Source of the DNA: an uncultured Alphaproteobacteria bacterium
Lineage (GTDB): Bacteria > Pseudomonadota > Alphaproteobacteria > Rs-D84
NCBI GenBank assembly: GCA_946185785.1
Contig: CAMHKP010000029.1
Coordinates: 1-6,234, forward strand
Direction: 5' to 3'
Length of the DNA stretch: 6,234 nucleotides
Part shown: in pieces, positions 1 to 5,603 of the stretch
Position numbering within the stretch: the stretch's first letter is position 1
Layout: the number at the start of each line of letters is the position of its first letter
Notes under the pieces: generated by a model
What the model saw: the letters and a program-made list of their open reading frames with translations, nothing else
Told to the model about the DNA's origin: nothing
The model's database searches: none
Position numbers and translations under genes: made by a program

Positions 1-55
1 GAACCCGCACATCAAGCTTGGAAGGCTTGCGTACTAGCCCTTGTACTATGCCCGC
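1..55 (-). tRNA. tRNA-Gly (anticodon TCC), 3' part cut off by window edge
   Basis: Read on the minus strand from position 55, the sequence folds as a tRNA. The 7-nt acceptor 5' strand GCGGGCA (55-49) is followed by TA, a D-arm with GTAC/GTAC stem (46-43 and 34-31) and an AAGGGCTA loop. The anticodon stem is CAAGC/GCTTG (29-25 and 17-13) with loop CTTCCAA, which places anticodon TCC (glycine, GGA/GGG codons). A 4-nt variable region and the T-arm start GCGGG-TTC run to position 1. The rest of the T-loop, the acceptor 3' strand and any CCA lie outside the window. The gene has the same orientation as the operon upstream but carries its own promoter. Confidence 0.93.
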
Positions 56-75
56 GATAAATCGTAAGCCAGACG

Positions 76-103
76 ATTATATCTTAATTTAACCGAAAAT
101 CAA
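76..103 (-). promoter_or_regulatory. Putative sigma70 promoter of the tRNA-Gly gene
   Basis: On the minus strand there is TTGATT (98-103) as a -35 element, a 16-base spacer, and a perfect TATAAT -10 element (76-81). Predicted transcription start is near 69-70, about 14 bases before the tRNA 5' end, which fits a short leader removed by RNase P. The bases just after the -10 (CGTCTGGC) are fairly GC-rich for this region, as is common at stable-RNA promoters. A 6-bp inverted repeat (60-65 with 73-78) overlaps the -10 and leader. Confidence 0.65.
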
Positions 104-117
104 GCGAATATTCCGCC

Positions 118-804
118 CTATTTCTGTATCGGTGGGAAACAAAGATCCCCGCCAGATTTCGGGCAACATGCAAACACTGTATTTCCCATGTCACGAAAAA
201 CTTCGTCTGTACAGCACCCAAATCGGTTTGGTTTGGTGCCATCGCCACATAACCCAGCCGCCAAATTAGCATTAAATTCTGCTTCGATTTCTTCATCGGT
301 CTTGGCTGGTGCGCTTGGCGTGACAACTTCTGCTATCTTTTCCGCAACAACTTCTTTTGGTGCCACACAATCAGCATCGTAATATTTCTGCATCTCTGCC
401 AGTGTAGTTGCCTTGGCTGAATCAGTCGAATCCGCAGTCAACTTTTCAATTTCTGTATTCAATTTATCGCAATTTGATTTCTTGGCATCCAGATATTCTT
501 TCAGTGCATCTGATTTTACCGCTGGTGCCGCTTCAACCGACGTTGTGGCAACAGGCTGGCCACGTGAAATCGTGCGACGACCACCAGATTTGGCTGTACA
601 ACTTGAACGTTGCAACAATTTTAATTGGACCAATTCAGCCTTTTCTGCATCTGTTGGATTTGCAATTGCCGACAAGTCTGCGATTTCAGTTTTAATCTGT
701 TCGCATGATTTTCGTTCAATCAACTTTACATCATCTGCAAACGCCGGTGCAATTACAGACATCAAACATAAAAACAATATCGGCAATTTCATATTCATCA
801 CCAT
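118..804 (-). CDS. Secreted Cys-rich protein with two Cys-X-Cys hairpin repeats and a six-Cys C-terminal domain
   Basis: I do not recognise a named family. The protein is up to 228 aa with a Sec signal peptide (hydrophobic run about residues 7-20, likely cleavage after AFA at 21-23), so it should be periplasmic or secreted. Two related helical units follow: C34 to C69 and C112 to C146, each beginning Cys-x-x-(I/L) with a shared TEI and a polar middle turn. A Pro/Ala/Val/Glu-rich linker (about 147-175) leads to a compact C-terminal domain (186-222) with six cysteines: C186, the CC pairs 197-198 and 213-214, and C222. All ten mature cysteines could pair in the oxidising periplasm. It is the last gene of the minus-strand block, only 3 bases after the preceding stop, so translational coupling is likely. 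Start choice: the first ATG (804) has no Shine-Dalgarno. ATG 792 is preceded by GGTGAT and gives a cleaner 19-aa signal peptide (224-aa product), so it is an equally good or better start. Confidence 0.85.
   Translation of the reverse strand: MVMNMKLPILFLCLMSVIAPAFADDVKLIERKSCEQIKTEIADLSAIANPTDAEKAELVQLKLLQRSSCTAKSGGRRTISRGQPVATTSVEAAPAVKSDALKEYLDAKKSNCDKLNTEIEKLTADSTDSAKATTLAEMQKYYDADCVAPKEVVAEKIAEVVTPSAPAKTDEEIEAEFNANLAAGLCGDGTKPNRFGCCTDEVFRDMGNTVFACCPKSGGDLCFPPIQK
367..471 (-). repeat. Protein-level repeat unit 2 (C112-C146) of the Cys-rich secreted protein
   Basis: Second copy of the Cys-hairpin unit, with 33 residues between the cysteines. It aligns with unit 1 at the leading Cys, the TEI triplet, the following Leu, the Thr/Asp/Ser turn, and the closing Cys, with a one-residue gap. 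Confidence 0.55.
598..705 (-). repeat. Protein-level repeat unit 1 (C34-C69) of the Cys-rich secreted protein
   Basis: Encodes two cysteines with 34 residues between them. The unit shares Cys-x-x-I-x-TEI-x-x-L near its start and a T-D-x-x-K-A-x-x-L turn/second helix with unit 2. It looks like a two-helix hairpin closed at its base by a disulfide. The similarity is visible in the protein but not obvious in the DNA, so any duplication is old. Confidence 0.55.
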
Positions 805-807
805 TTA

Positions 808-1380
808 TTATTCGTTAATTATTTTTTCAACCTGCAATATAAATTCTATGGCTGGGCTTGTTAACTTTTTTGCCTTTTCAAAAATTTCTTCGGCTGCAGC
901 CTGCATATGAAGACGTTTATAGGTTTCAACAACCTCTATCGTTTCTTCGTGATCAAATTCATCATCTTCGATTGCACGCGCAATTTCCAATTCTTGTTTT
1001 GCCAATTCGACATAAGCAGGTGAATTTTCTGGGCAGCCACGTTCAGCCAAACTTGCATAAATTTTCGCACGATCGATACGGTCATCAACATCATCTGTCG
1101 CGTTTGGCAAACGATTTAACAATAAACGTTCAATTTCCGCACAAACATCTTGTGGTTGTTCAATTTCAGCAACTTCTTCATTAACAACAGGCGCCACATC
1201 TGTTTTCTTGTGTGCATTCTGTTCAACAATAGACATACCGACAAACATACCACAAGCAAACAAACCAACAAAAGCCAAAAAGCCAAAAAACTTTTGACGA
1301 CGCGAATGCACAACAACAACCTGTTTGGGTGCTGCTGATTTTACTGATTTAACTTTTGCTGATTTTGTTTGCTTTTTCAT
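808..1380 (-). CDS. Single-pass inner-membrane protein with a periplasmic Cys-hairpin domain
   Basis: Unrecognised family, 190 aa. A strongly basic, Lys-rich N-terminus (1-30) precedes one hydrophobic segment (about 31-52, rich in Phe/Gly/Leu). The positive-inside rule therefore puts the remaining roughly 138 residues in the periplasm. A short Val/Glu/Pro linker (61-78) leads to an all-helical acidic region. In it, C80 and C116 bracket 35 residues with the same Cys-x-x-I start and Asn-x-Thr-Asp-type turn seen twice in the next gene's product. Residues 120-190 look like further amphipathic helices and could form a small helical-repeat scaffold. The start is supported by GAGGAG on the minus strand, 7 bases before ATG. 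It lies 37 bases after lolD with no obvious terminator between, so co-transcription is likely. It could be an inner-membrane partner of the secreted protein after it. That is inference. Confidence 0.85.
   Translation of the reverse strand: MKKQTKSAKVKSVKSAAPKQVVVVHSRRQKFFGFLAFVGLFACGMFVGMSIVEQNAHKKTDVAPVVNEEVAEIEQPQDVCAEIERLLLNRLPNATDDVDDRIDRAKIYASLAERGCPENSPAYVELAKQELEIARAIEDDEFDHEETIEVVETYKRLHMQAAAEEIFEKAKKLTSPAIEFILQVEKIINE
1033..1143 (-). repeat. Third Cys-hairpin unit (C80-C116) in the membrane-anchored protein
   Basis: Encodes Cys, 35 residues, Cys in a helical, charged context. It resembles the two units of the neighbouring secreted protein in Cys spacing, the Cys-x-x-I start, and the Asn/Thr/Asp turn midway. 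Residue identity outside these positions is low, so common ancestry is only suggested. Confidence 0.4.
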
Positions 1381-1417
1381 TTTCTCTCTCCTCTGTCCTC
1401 GGTTTTTATTATTTTAA

Positions 1418-2128
1418 CTATTTTACAATGCCATTTGCAATCGTAATTTTTTTATCTGCGCGATTGGCCAGTCCCATATCATGTGTCACAAACAACATTG
1501 CCATATTATTTTTACGCACCAACGCCAACAATTGGTCAAATACAGCTGTCGCGTGTGCCGGATCAAGGCTGCCTGTGGGTTCATCTGCCAGCAATATTTC
1601 CGGCTCGTTTGCCAAGGCGCGCGCAACGGCTGTACGTTGTTGTTCACCACCAGACATTTCCCCAGGTAAATGTTCTGCACGATGCGAAACGCCCGCCGCA
1701 CGTAATAATTTCATCGCGCGTTTTTCTGCAATTTCTGGTTCAACATCATTTGCCAACATTGGCAAAACAACGTTTTCCAGCGCGGTGAAATCAGACAATA
1801 AATTATGACGCTGATACACAAACCCAATCTTTTTACGACGAATAATAGTACGTGCATCTTCGTCCATTTTTTGTACTGGGGTACCGGCAATAACAATACT
1901 GCCCGATGTTGGTTTATCCAACAACCCCACACATTGTAATAATGTCGATTTACCAGAACCCGACGGTCCAACCAATGCGATAATTTCACCCCGATGCAAA
2001 TCAAAACCACCACCACGCAAAATGTGTAATGGTTGACCACCTTCTATAAATGTCTTTTTAATGTCGCGAACAGACATAACAACATCGCCCTTGTTTACTC
2101 TTGATAAAGAATTCAAAATACCTGCCAT
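1418..2128 (-). CDS. lolD: LolD, ATP-binding subunit of the lipoprotein-releasing ABC transporter
   Basis: Cytoplasmic ATPase that powers release of outer-membrane lipoproteins from the inner membrane to a periplasmic carrier. Counting from the chosen ATG (236 aa), it has Walker A GPSGSGKST (54-62) and a Q-loop with Q106. This is followed by LLSDFTALENV, a stretch typical of LolD rather than of general ABC ATPases. The signature is MSGGEQQR (158-165), Walker B with catalytic Glu is ILLADE (178-183), and the H-loop His is H216. All catalytic residues are present. Start: a GTG nine bases upstream (2137) is in frame, but it lies inside the GGGGTGA Shine-Dalgarno that sits 5 bases before ATG 2128, so I prefer the ATG. 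A later ATG (2077) would give a 219-aa protein without the extra N-terminal stretch. The gene follows lolC almost directly, the usual arrangement for the permease and ATPase pair. Confidence 0.96.
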   Translation of the reverse strand: MAGILNSLSRVNKGDVVMSVRDIKKTFIEGGQPLHILRGGGFDLHRGEIIALVGPSGSGKSTLLQCVGLLDKPTSGSIVIAGTPVQKMDEDARTIIRRKKIGFVYQRHNLLSDFTALENVVLPMLANDVEPEIAEKRAMKLLRAAGVSHRAEHLPGEMSGGEQQRTAVARALANEPEILLADEPTGSLDPAHATAVFDQLLALVRKNNMAMLFVTHDMGLANRADKKITIANGIVK

Positions 2129-2133
2129 TGTTG

Positions 2134-2140
2134 TCACCCC
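2134..2140 (-). promoter_or_regulatory. Start-deciding ribosome binding site of lolD
   Basis: GGGGTGA on the minus strand lies 5 bases before ATG 2128. It matches the GGTGA part of the extended complement of the 16S rRNA 3' end. It touches the lolC TAG stop (2140-2142) and contains the alternative GTG start, so lolD translation is probably coupled to termination of lolC. Confidence 0.6.
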
Positions 2141-3393
2141 TATTCGTTTCTTAATACATCAACTGGATCTGTGTTTGCCGCTTTCCACGCTGGATATAAT
2201 GTGGCCAAGAAAGCTAACGCAATTGCCAACACCACAATTCCAATAACTTGACTTGCCACCAATTTAGACGGCAATTCAGACAAATAATATAATTCTGCTG
2301 GGAATAAATCACGCCCAGTTGCCCATTGAAAAAACTGGCGAATTGGTTCAATATAAATCGCAACAATTATACCAAATATCATTCCAAAAAACGCACCAAT
2401 AACACCGATACTGGTACCCGACAAAATAAATATCTTCATCATAGATTTGCGCGAAACACCAAATGTACGCAAAACGGCAATATCTTTATTTTTATCTTTG
2501 ACCAACATAACCAAAGACGACACGATATTAAATGCGGCAACAATCACTATCAGCAACAAGATTAAAAACATAACATTTGATTCAACCTGCAATGCGCCAA
2601 CAAAACCACGATTCAAATCGCGCCAATCACGAACGATAAAACCGTCTGGCAATAAACGAACCAGCGCGTCCAGAACACGACTGGTATCTTCTGGATCTTT
2701 CAAGAATAAATCAATATGAGTGACTGCATCACCAATGTTCAAATATTTTTGCGCGGTTTCTAACGGCATAAATATATAGCCCGAATCATATTCATACATT
2801 CCCATAAAGAACGATGTCATAACTGGATATGCCATAATACGCGGCATTGTTCCAAATGGTGTTGGTGTCGCACCATTTGCAGATACCAACGATATATTAT
2901 CACCCATTGTCACATTTAATGCGCGTGTTAGTGATGCACCTGCAACCAATTCGCCATCAACAATTTTATCCAATGGTTTTCCATACATACGCGCGCCCAT
3001 CTTGGTCTTGCTGGCCAAATCAGACATACGAATTCCGCGAACCATTGCACCAGTATTATTACCATTCGCGGTCGCCATAACTTGCCCTTCGGCAATTGGA
3101 ACAACAGATGTAGTATGTGAACTTACGATTTTATTTTGTGATATTTTTTCAATCAGGAAATCATAGTCTTTTATCGCACCATCTTGGTGATACACAACAA
3201 CATGTCCGTTCATACCAACAATACGCGACAATAACGTATCATGAAAACCACCCATCACAGACATAACAACAATAAGTGTCGCAACACCCAGCATAATACC
3301 AATCAGGGATACCCACGAAACAACGGAACCAAATCCGCGTTTTTTCATACGCAAATATCTAAATGCAACTTTTCTTTCCAGTTTCGAAAACAT
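2140..3393 (-). CDS. lolC: LolC/LolE-family permease of the lipoprotein-releasing ABC transporter
   Basis: Inner-membrane subunit that works with LolD to extract lipoproteins bound for the outer membrane. It is 417 aa, the normal family length. The layout is classic: TM1 about 22-48 with the family stretch VSLIGIMLGVATLIVVMSVM then GGF, a large periplasmic domain (about 50-270), and three C-terminal TM segments (about 273-298, 318-347, 378-400). The conserved cytoplasmic coupling loop LVKDKNKDIAVLRTFGVSR (297-315) and the ending YPAWKAANTDPVDVLRNE (400-417) are both present. LolC, LolE and the single-copy LolF cannot be separated from this view. Only one permease gene is next to lolD here, so it may act as a homodimer, unless a second gene lies elsewhere. 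The start is supported by AAGGTGG (3399-3405), 5 bases before ATG, which overlaps the upstream TAA stop and suggests coupling to the secretin-like gene. Confidence 0.95.
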   Translation of the reverse strand: MFSKLERKVAFRYLRMKKRGFGSVVSWVSLIGIMLGVATLIVVMSVMGGFHDTLLSRIVGMNGHVVVYHQDGAIKDYDFLIEKISQNKIVSSHTTSVVPIAEGQVMATANGNNTGAMVRGIRMSDLASKTKMGARMYGKPLDKIVDGELVAGASLTRALNVTMGDNISLVSANGATPTPFGTMPRIMAYPVMTSFFMGMYEYDSGYIFMPLETAQKYLNIGDAVTHIDLFLKDPEDTSRVLDALVRLLPDGFIVRDWRDLNRGFVGALQVESNVMFLILLLIVIVAAFNIVSSLVMLVKDKNKDIAVLRTFGVSRKSMMKIFILSGTSIGVIGAFFGMIFGIIVAIYIEPIRQFFQWATGRDLFPAELYYLSELPSKLVASQVIGIVVLAIALAFLATLYPAWKAANTDPVDVLRNE

Positions 3394-3403
3394 CTATTCC
3401 ACC

Positions 3404-4765
3404 TTAGTCATTCAAAAACGCACGCAACGCATCACCAACCAGCGCACCTTCGCCGTTTGTTTTTACGTCTTTTGGATCAACGATTGAAATCAAACGTGGC
3501 GACATAAACACAACCAATTCTGCGAATGGACTTATCAATGTTTCTGGTGTTGTCACAAATGAATGTGTTGGAATACCAACAATTATATAGTTATCCCCAA
3601 TACTGGACGGAATTGTGAACGAAGTCAATTCACCATTTGATGTGCGTAATACGATTTTTGCATCAACCTTATCACGTCCACCAAAATCGCCGTATTTTGC
3701 AGTTGCACCAATAATCAAGTCCGTTTCCAATCTTTCTTCTTTGCCACACTGACCAATATCAAAACGTGATTGCCAACCATTTGGTATTGCAAATGTGCCT
3801 TGGGATATCAAAACAACATTCGCCTGTTGATACATAAATTCTTGTAATGTTTTGGTGTTTATTTCCGGTCCAACAACAACCGCACGCCCAACGACACCTG
3901 GTATCGACATCTTGATATTTTTATCACCAAACGCAGGGAACAAATTCATCCAGATAATTGGGTTGTCTGTACGTGGATAAACACGATATACATCCATATC
4001 CCACGCAATCATATATTTCTTGGATGCAATATCAGAAATTATTTTTGACACTTCACGTTCAATTTGATAATTGCCTTCGAACACAATTGTTTTGTCGTCC
4101 CAGTCAACCAACAAATTACGCATATCTGCACCATGCATCGCGTCTAACAATGCCATTATGATGGTTTCATTTTGTGGCATCTTGATTAACCATTTTCCAC
4201 GATGATTCAAATGAATTGCACCTTCGGCTTCGTCATATGAATAATACACACGTCCCATTTTAGTCATCAGTTCAACAGCATCTGTTAATGCCCCCGATGA
4301 AATCGTCCCAGAAATTTTTTCAGAAACTACCCCATCTTCAACAACGTCTATATCGGTTCCGTCCAACAATTTTTCTAATGCTTTACGTACCGTCATTTGT
4401 TTAAATTCATAATCAGAAACCTTTAAATCGGGCAACTTATCGCCCATATCCAAACGCACAATTTCTATTTTTTCTTCGGGAACCACAGATACAACATTTT
4501 GGTTATTCCAATCAACACTGCAACGCTTTGGCAATTCAATCGAAAACCGACGTGCCGTATCGGTTGTTAATGCCGCCTTCTTTGGAAAGATAGGCACAGA
4601 ATTTTCATCGATAACCATATTGTTCACAACGGTGACTGTATCATATGCCGGTTCAAGCATTTGGTTATCTTGAGCTTTTTGACATGCTACAAGTCCAAAC
4701 AATACACCCGTTAATACGGCCAAGCATTTCATGGTTTTTAACATATCACGAAAATGTTTTATCAT
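3404..4765 (-). CDS. Secretin-like outer-membrane lipoprotein (STN-like plus C-terminal secretin-like domain)
   Basis: The 453-aa protein starts with a lipoprotein signal peptide: basic n-region, hydrophobic run about 14-27, lipobox LVAC with lipidated C28. A Gln follows the Cys, so there is no Asp+2 inner-membrane retention signal and outer-membrane sorting is expected. Residues about 113-187 look like an STN/N0 domain (short beta strands around a helix, VRKALEKLLDGTDIDVV at 126-142). Residues about 190-260 may be a further small ring-type domain. Residues about 300-430 have a secretin-like pattern of beta strands ending in ELVVFMSPRLISI (416-428), which corresponds to the ELLIFLTPRI-type end of secretins. 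Lipidated secretins are typical of type IVb pili (PilN/BfpB group). The C-terminal domain seems shorter than usual, so a divergent or non-pore relative is possible. Start supported by GAGGG (4772-4776), 6 bases before ATG. No pilin, ATPase or other pilus gene is in the window. Confidence 0.72.
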   Translation of the reverse strand: MIKHFRDMLKTMKCLAVLTGVLFGLVACQKAQDNQMLEPAYDTVTVVNNMVIDENSVPIFPKKAALTTDTARRFSIELPKRCSVDWNNQNVVSVVPEEKIEIVRLDMGDKLPDLKVSDYEFKQMTVRKALEKLLDGTDIDVVEDGVVSEKISGTISSGALTDAVELMTKMGRVYYSYDEAEGAIHLNHRGKWLIKMPQNETIIMALLDAMHGADMRNLLVDWDDKTIVFEGNYQIEREVSKIISDIASKKYMIAWDMDVYRVYPRTDNPIIWMNLFPAFGDKNIKMSIPGVVGRAVVVGPEINTKTLQEFMYQQANVVLISQGTFAIPNGWQSRFDIGQCGKEERLETDLIIGATAKYGDFGGRDKVDAKIVLRTSNGELTSFTIPSSIGDNYIIVGIPTHSFVTTPETLISPFAELVVFMSPRLISIVDPKDVKTNGEGALVGDALRAFLND

Positions 4766-4771
4766 CTGTTT

Positions 4772-4778
4772 CCCTCTT
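4772..4778 (-). promoter_or_regulatory. Ribosome binding site of the secretin-like gene
   Basis: AAGAGGG on the minus strand, 6 bases before ATG 4765. It supports this ATG over the in-frame ATGs at codons 8 and 12, either of which would still leave a usable lipoprotein signal. Confidence 0.6.
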
Positions 4779-4781
4779 GTT

Positions 4782-5108
4782 TCAGATATTCATAAACTTT
4801 TCAAATTCTTCTAACGTCATTTCATAAATTGGTTTTTGTGTCGGGGTTGTTAAATTTTTTACCCGTTCATATTCGGCACCGAACCGATTTATTACATTTT
4901 GTACGTCATTTGGTATTGCGATTTTACCATCCGCTTTTAAGCGTCGCGCGTATTCCACGATAAATTCTAAAACATCTGCCGCATACATACGACCAACATA
5001 ATTTTCCATTGGAATTCCGCCCTTTTGCACACAAATAGCCGACATCAACATTGCCGTTTGATTATAATAATTTGCCAATTTTATAAAGTTTTCAACCGTC
5101 AGTGCCAT
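4782..5108 (-). CDS. Uncharacterised 108-aa protein, first gene of the operon
   Basis: Unrecognised. The reading frame stays open upstream to about 5402, but the extension crosses the intergenic promoters and the divergent lipoprotein gene and looks non-coding. I start at ATG 5108, which has AGGA 8 bases upstream (5117-5120) and a promoter just before that. The product has no signal peptide or clear membrane segment and is mostly helical by composition. Residues 5-25 form an amphipathic helix, 40-60 a second (YAADVLEFIVEYARRL), then a charged stretch, a Thr/Pro break (about 87-93), and an acidic last helix (EEFEKFMN). It has one cysteine (C26). It is probably cytoplasmic and 16 bases upstream of the secretin-like gene, so co-expression is expected. 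No function can be assigned. Confidence 0.75.
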   Translation of the reverse strand: MALTVENFIKLANYYNQTAMLMSAICVQKGGIPMENYVGRMYAADVLEFIVEYARRLKADGKIAIPNDVQNVINRFGAEYERVKNLTTPTQKPIYEMTLEEFEKFMNI

Positions 5109-5135
5109 GGGCAAAATCCTTTCCTTGTTTTGTAC

Positions 5136-5165
5136 ATTATAAAAACTATTGCCCCCGTAACGCAA
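5136..5165 (-). promoter_or_regulatory. Putative promoter of the six-gene minus-strand operon
   Basis: Minus strand: TTGCGT (5160-5165), an 18-base spacer, then a perfect TATAAT (5136-5141). Predicted start is near 5129, giving a leader of about 20 bases that contains the AGGA ribosome binding site of the first gene. The -35 half is weak. The element overlaps the oppositely directed promoter of the plus-strand lipoprotein gene. Confidence 0.5.
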
Positions 5166-5177
5166 ATAAATTATAAT
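5149..5177 (+). promoter_or_regulatory. Putative promoter of the small lipoprotein gene (possibly leaderless)
   Basis: TTGCCC (5149-5154, four of six matches to TTGACA), an ideal 17-base spacer, and a perfect TATAAT (5172-5177). The expected start, 6 to 8 bases after the -10, falls at 5183-5185, directly at the ATG (5185). No Shine-Dalgarno lies upstream of that ATG, in keeping with a leaderless message. Confidence 0.55.
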
Positions 5178-5184
5178 AAGAATT

Positions 5185-5565
5185 ATGAAAATGAAATTTT
5201 TTGGATTGTTATTACTTCTTGGGGCGTGTGCATCCGTCAACAGTGGCAATATTGATAACGCCACTATTTTGAATTGGGAAAACGAAGCCGTCACAACGGA
5301 ACAATTTGTCCGCGACCACAAGGCTTGCTTGGGCATAGAAAAGAAATCATACACCCCACGTTCCAGAATTGCAAAATTGCTTGCCCCGAACCAAAGTGGC
5401 ATGATGCCTGATTGGGACGGTTTGTGGGTGACTTTCCAATCAAATGAATATAAAGACGTTGGCCAGCGTTCATTAATGTCTGTTCCGCGAAATACAACAT
5501 CTAAATCTGTGGGATATTACCGCAAATGTATGTTTCGGCGCGGATATCTGCTGCGTGCGATATAA
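5185..5565 (+). CDS. Small lipoprotein of unknown function
   Basis: The 126-aa product begins with a short basic start and a Leu-rich run (6-12) into the lipobox LGAC, with lipidated C15 followed by Ala, so outer-membrane sorting is expected. The mature part contains a Trp/Phe-rich middle (W77, W81, F84) and two further cysteines, C48 (in HKACLG) and C115 (in YRKCMFRRGY). The spacing and the Cys-Met-x-x-x-Gly-Tyr ending resemble many small proteobacterial lipoproteins with a conserved C-terminal CM..RGY signature, where the two cysteines could form a disulfide. No function is known to me. It is divergent from the Lol/secretin block and 38 bases upstream of ftsQ in the same direction. A second in-frame ATG at 5191 would remove only two residues. 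No clear terminator follows. Confidence 0.87.
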   Translation: MKMKFFGLLLLLGACASVNSGNIDNATILNWENEAVTTEQFVRDHKACLGIEKKSYTPRSRIAKLLAPNQSGMMPDWDGLWVTFQSNEYKDVGQRSLMSVPRNTTSKSVGYYRKCMFRRGYLLRAI

Positions 5566-5568
5566 TTT

Positions 5569-5596
5569 TTGTCATTTCATAATTTTATGATATAAT
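5569..5596 (+). promoter_or_regulatory. Putative ftsQ promoter (possibly leaderless)
   Basis: TTGTCA (5569-5574, five of six consensus matches), a 16-base spacer, and a perfect TATAAT (5591-5596). The expected start is 5603-5604 and the ftsQ ATG begins at 5604. The AAGG at 5598-5601 is only 2 bases from the ATG, too close for a normal Shine-Dalgarno, so a leaderless transcript fits better. Transcripts reading through from the lipoprotein gene may also contribute. Confidence 0.58.
5577..5590 (+). repeat. Inverted repeat TCATAA-tt-TTATGA inside the ftsQ promoter spacer
   Basis: Perfect 6-base arms with a 2-base centre, lying wholly between the -35 and -10 elements. This is a position where a repressor could block RNA polymerase. 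The arms are A/T-rich, so a chance occurrence is quite possible. It is too weak to be a terminator. Confidence 0.35.
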
Positions 5597-5603
5597 TAAG
5601 GCC

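Noticed and set aside
60..78. Inverted repeat AATCGT/ACGATT considered as a terminator of the minus-strand operon
   Set aside because: Stem is only 6 bp with low GC, no T-run follows, and it overlaps the tRNA promoter -10, so its position fits the tRNA leader better.
104..116. Small palindromic stretch (GAATATTC flanked by GCG/CCGC) just after the last operon gene, considered as a terminator
   Set aside because: No room for a hairpin loop without losing most of the pairs, and only a weak T-rich stretch follows on the minus strand.
413..910. Long plus-strand open frame (165 aa) opposite the secreted and membrane proteins
   Set aside because: It spans two well-supported minus-strand genes and their junction, has no recognisable domain or ribosome binding site, and is of the sort produced by reverse reading of AT-rich coding sequence.
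2129..2137. GTG at 2137 as the lolD start
   Set aside because: The GTG lies inside the Shine-Dalgarno that serves ATG 2128 and has no ribosome binding site of its own at a suitable distance.
5109..5402. N-terminal extension of the 108-aa protein to 206 aa
   Set aside because: The extra part lies antisense to the lipoprotein gene and covers both promoters. ATG 5108 has a good ribosome binding site.
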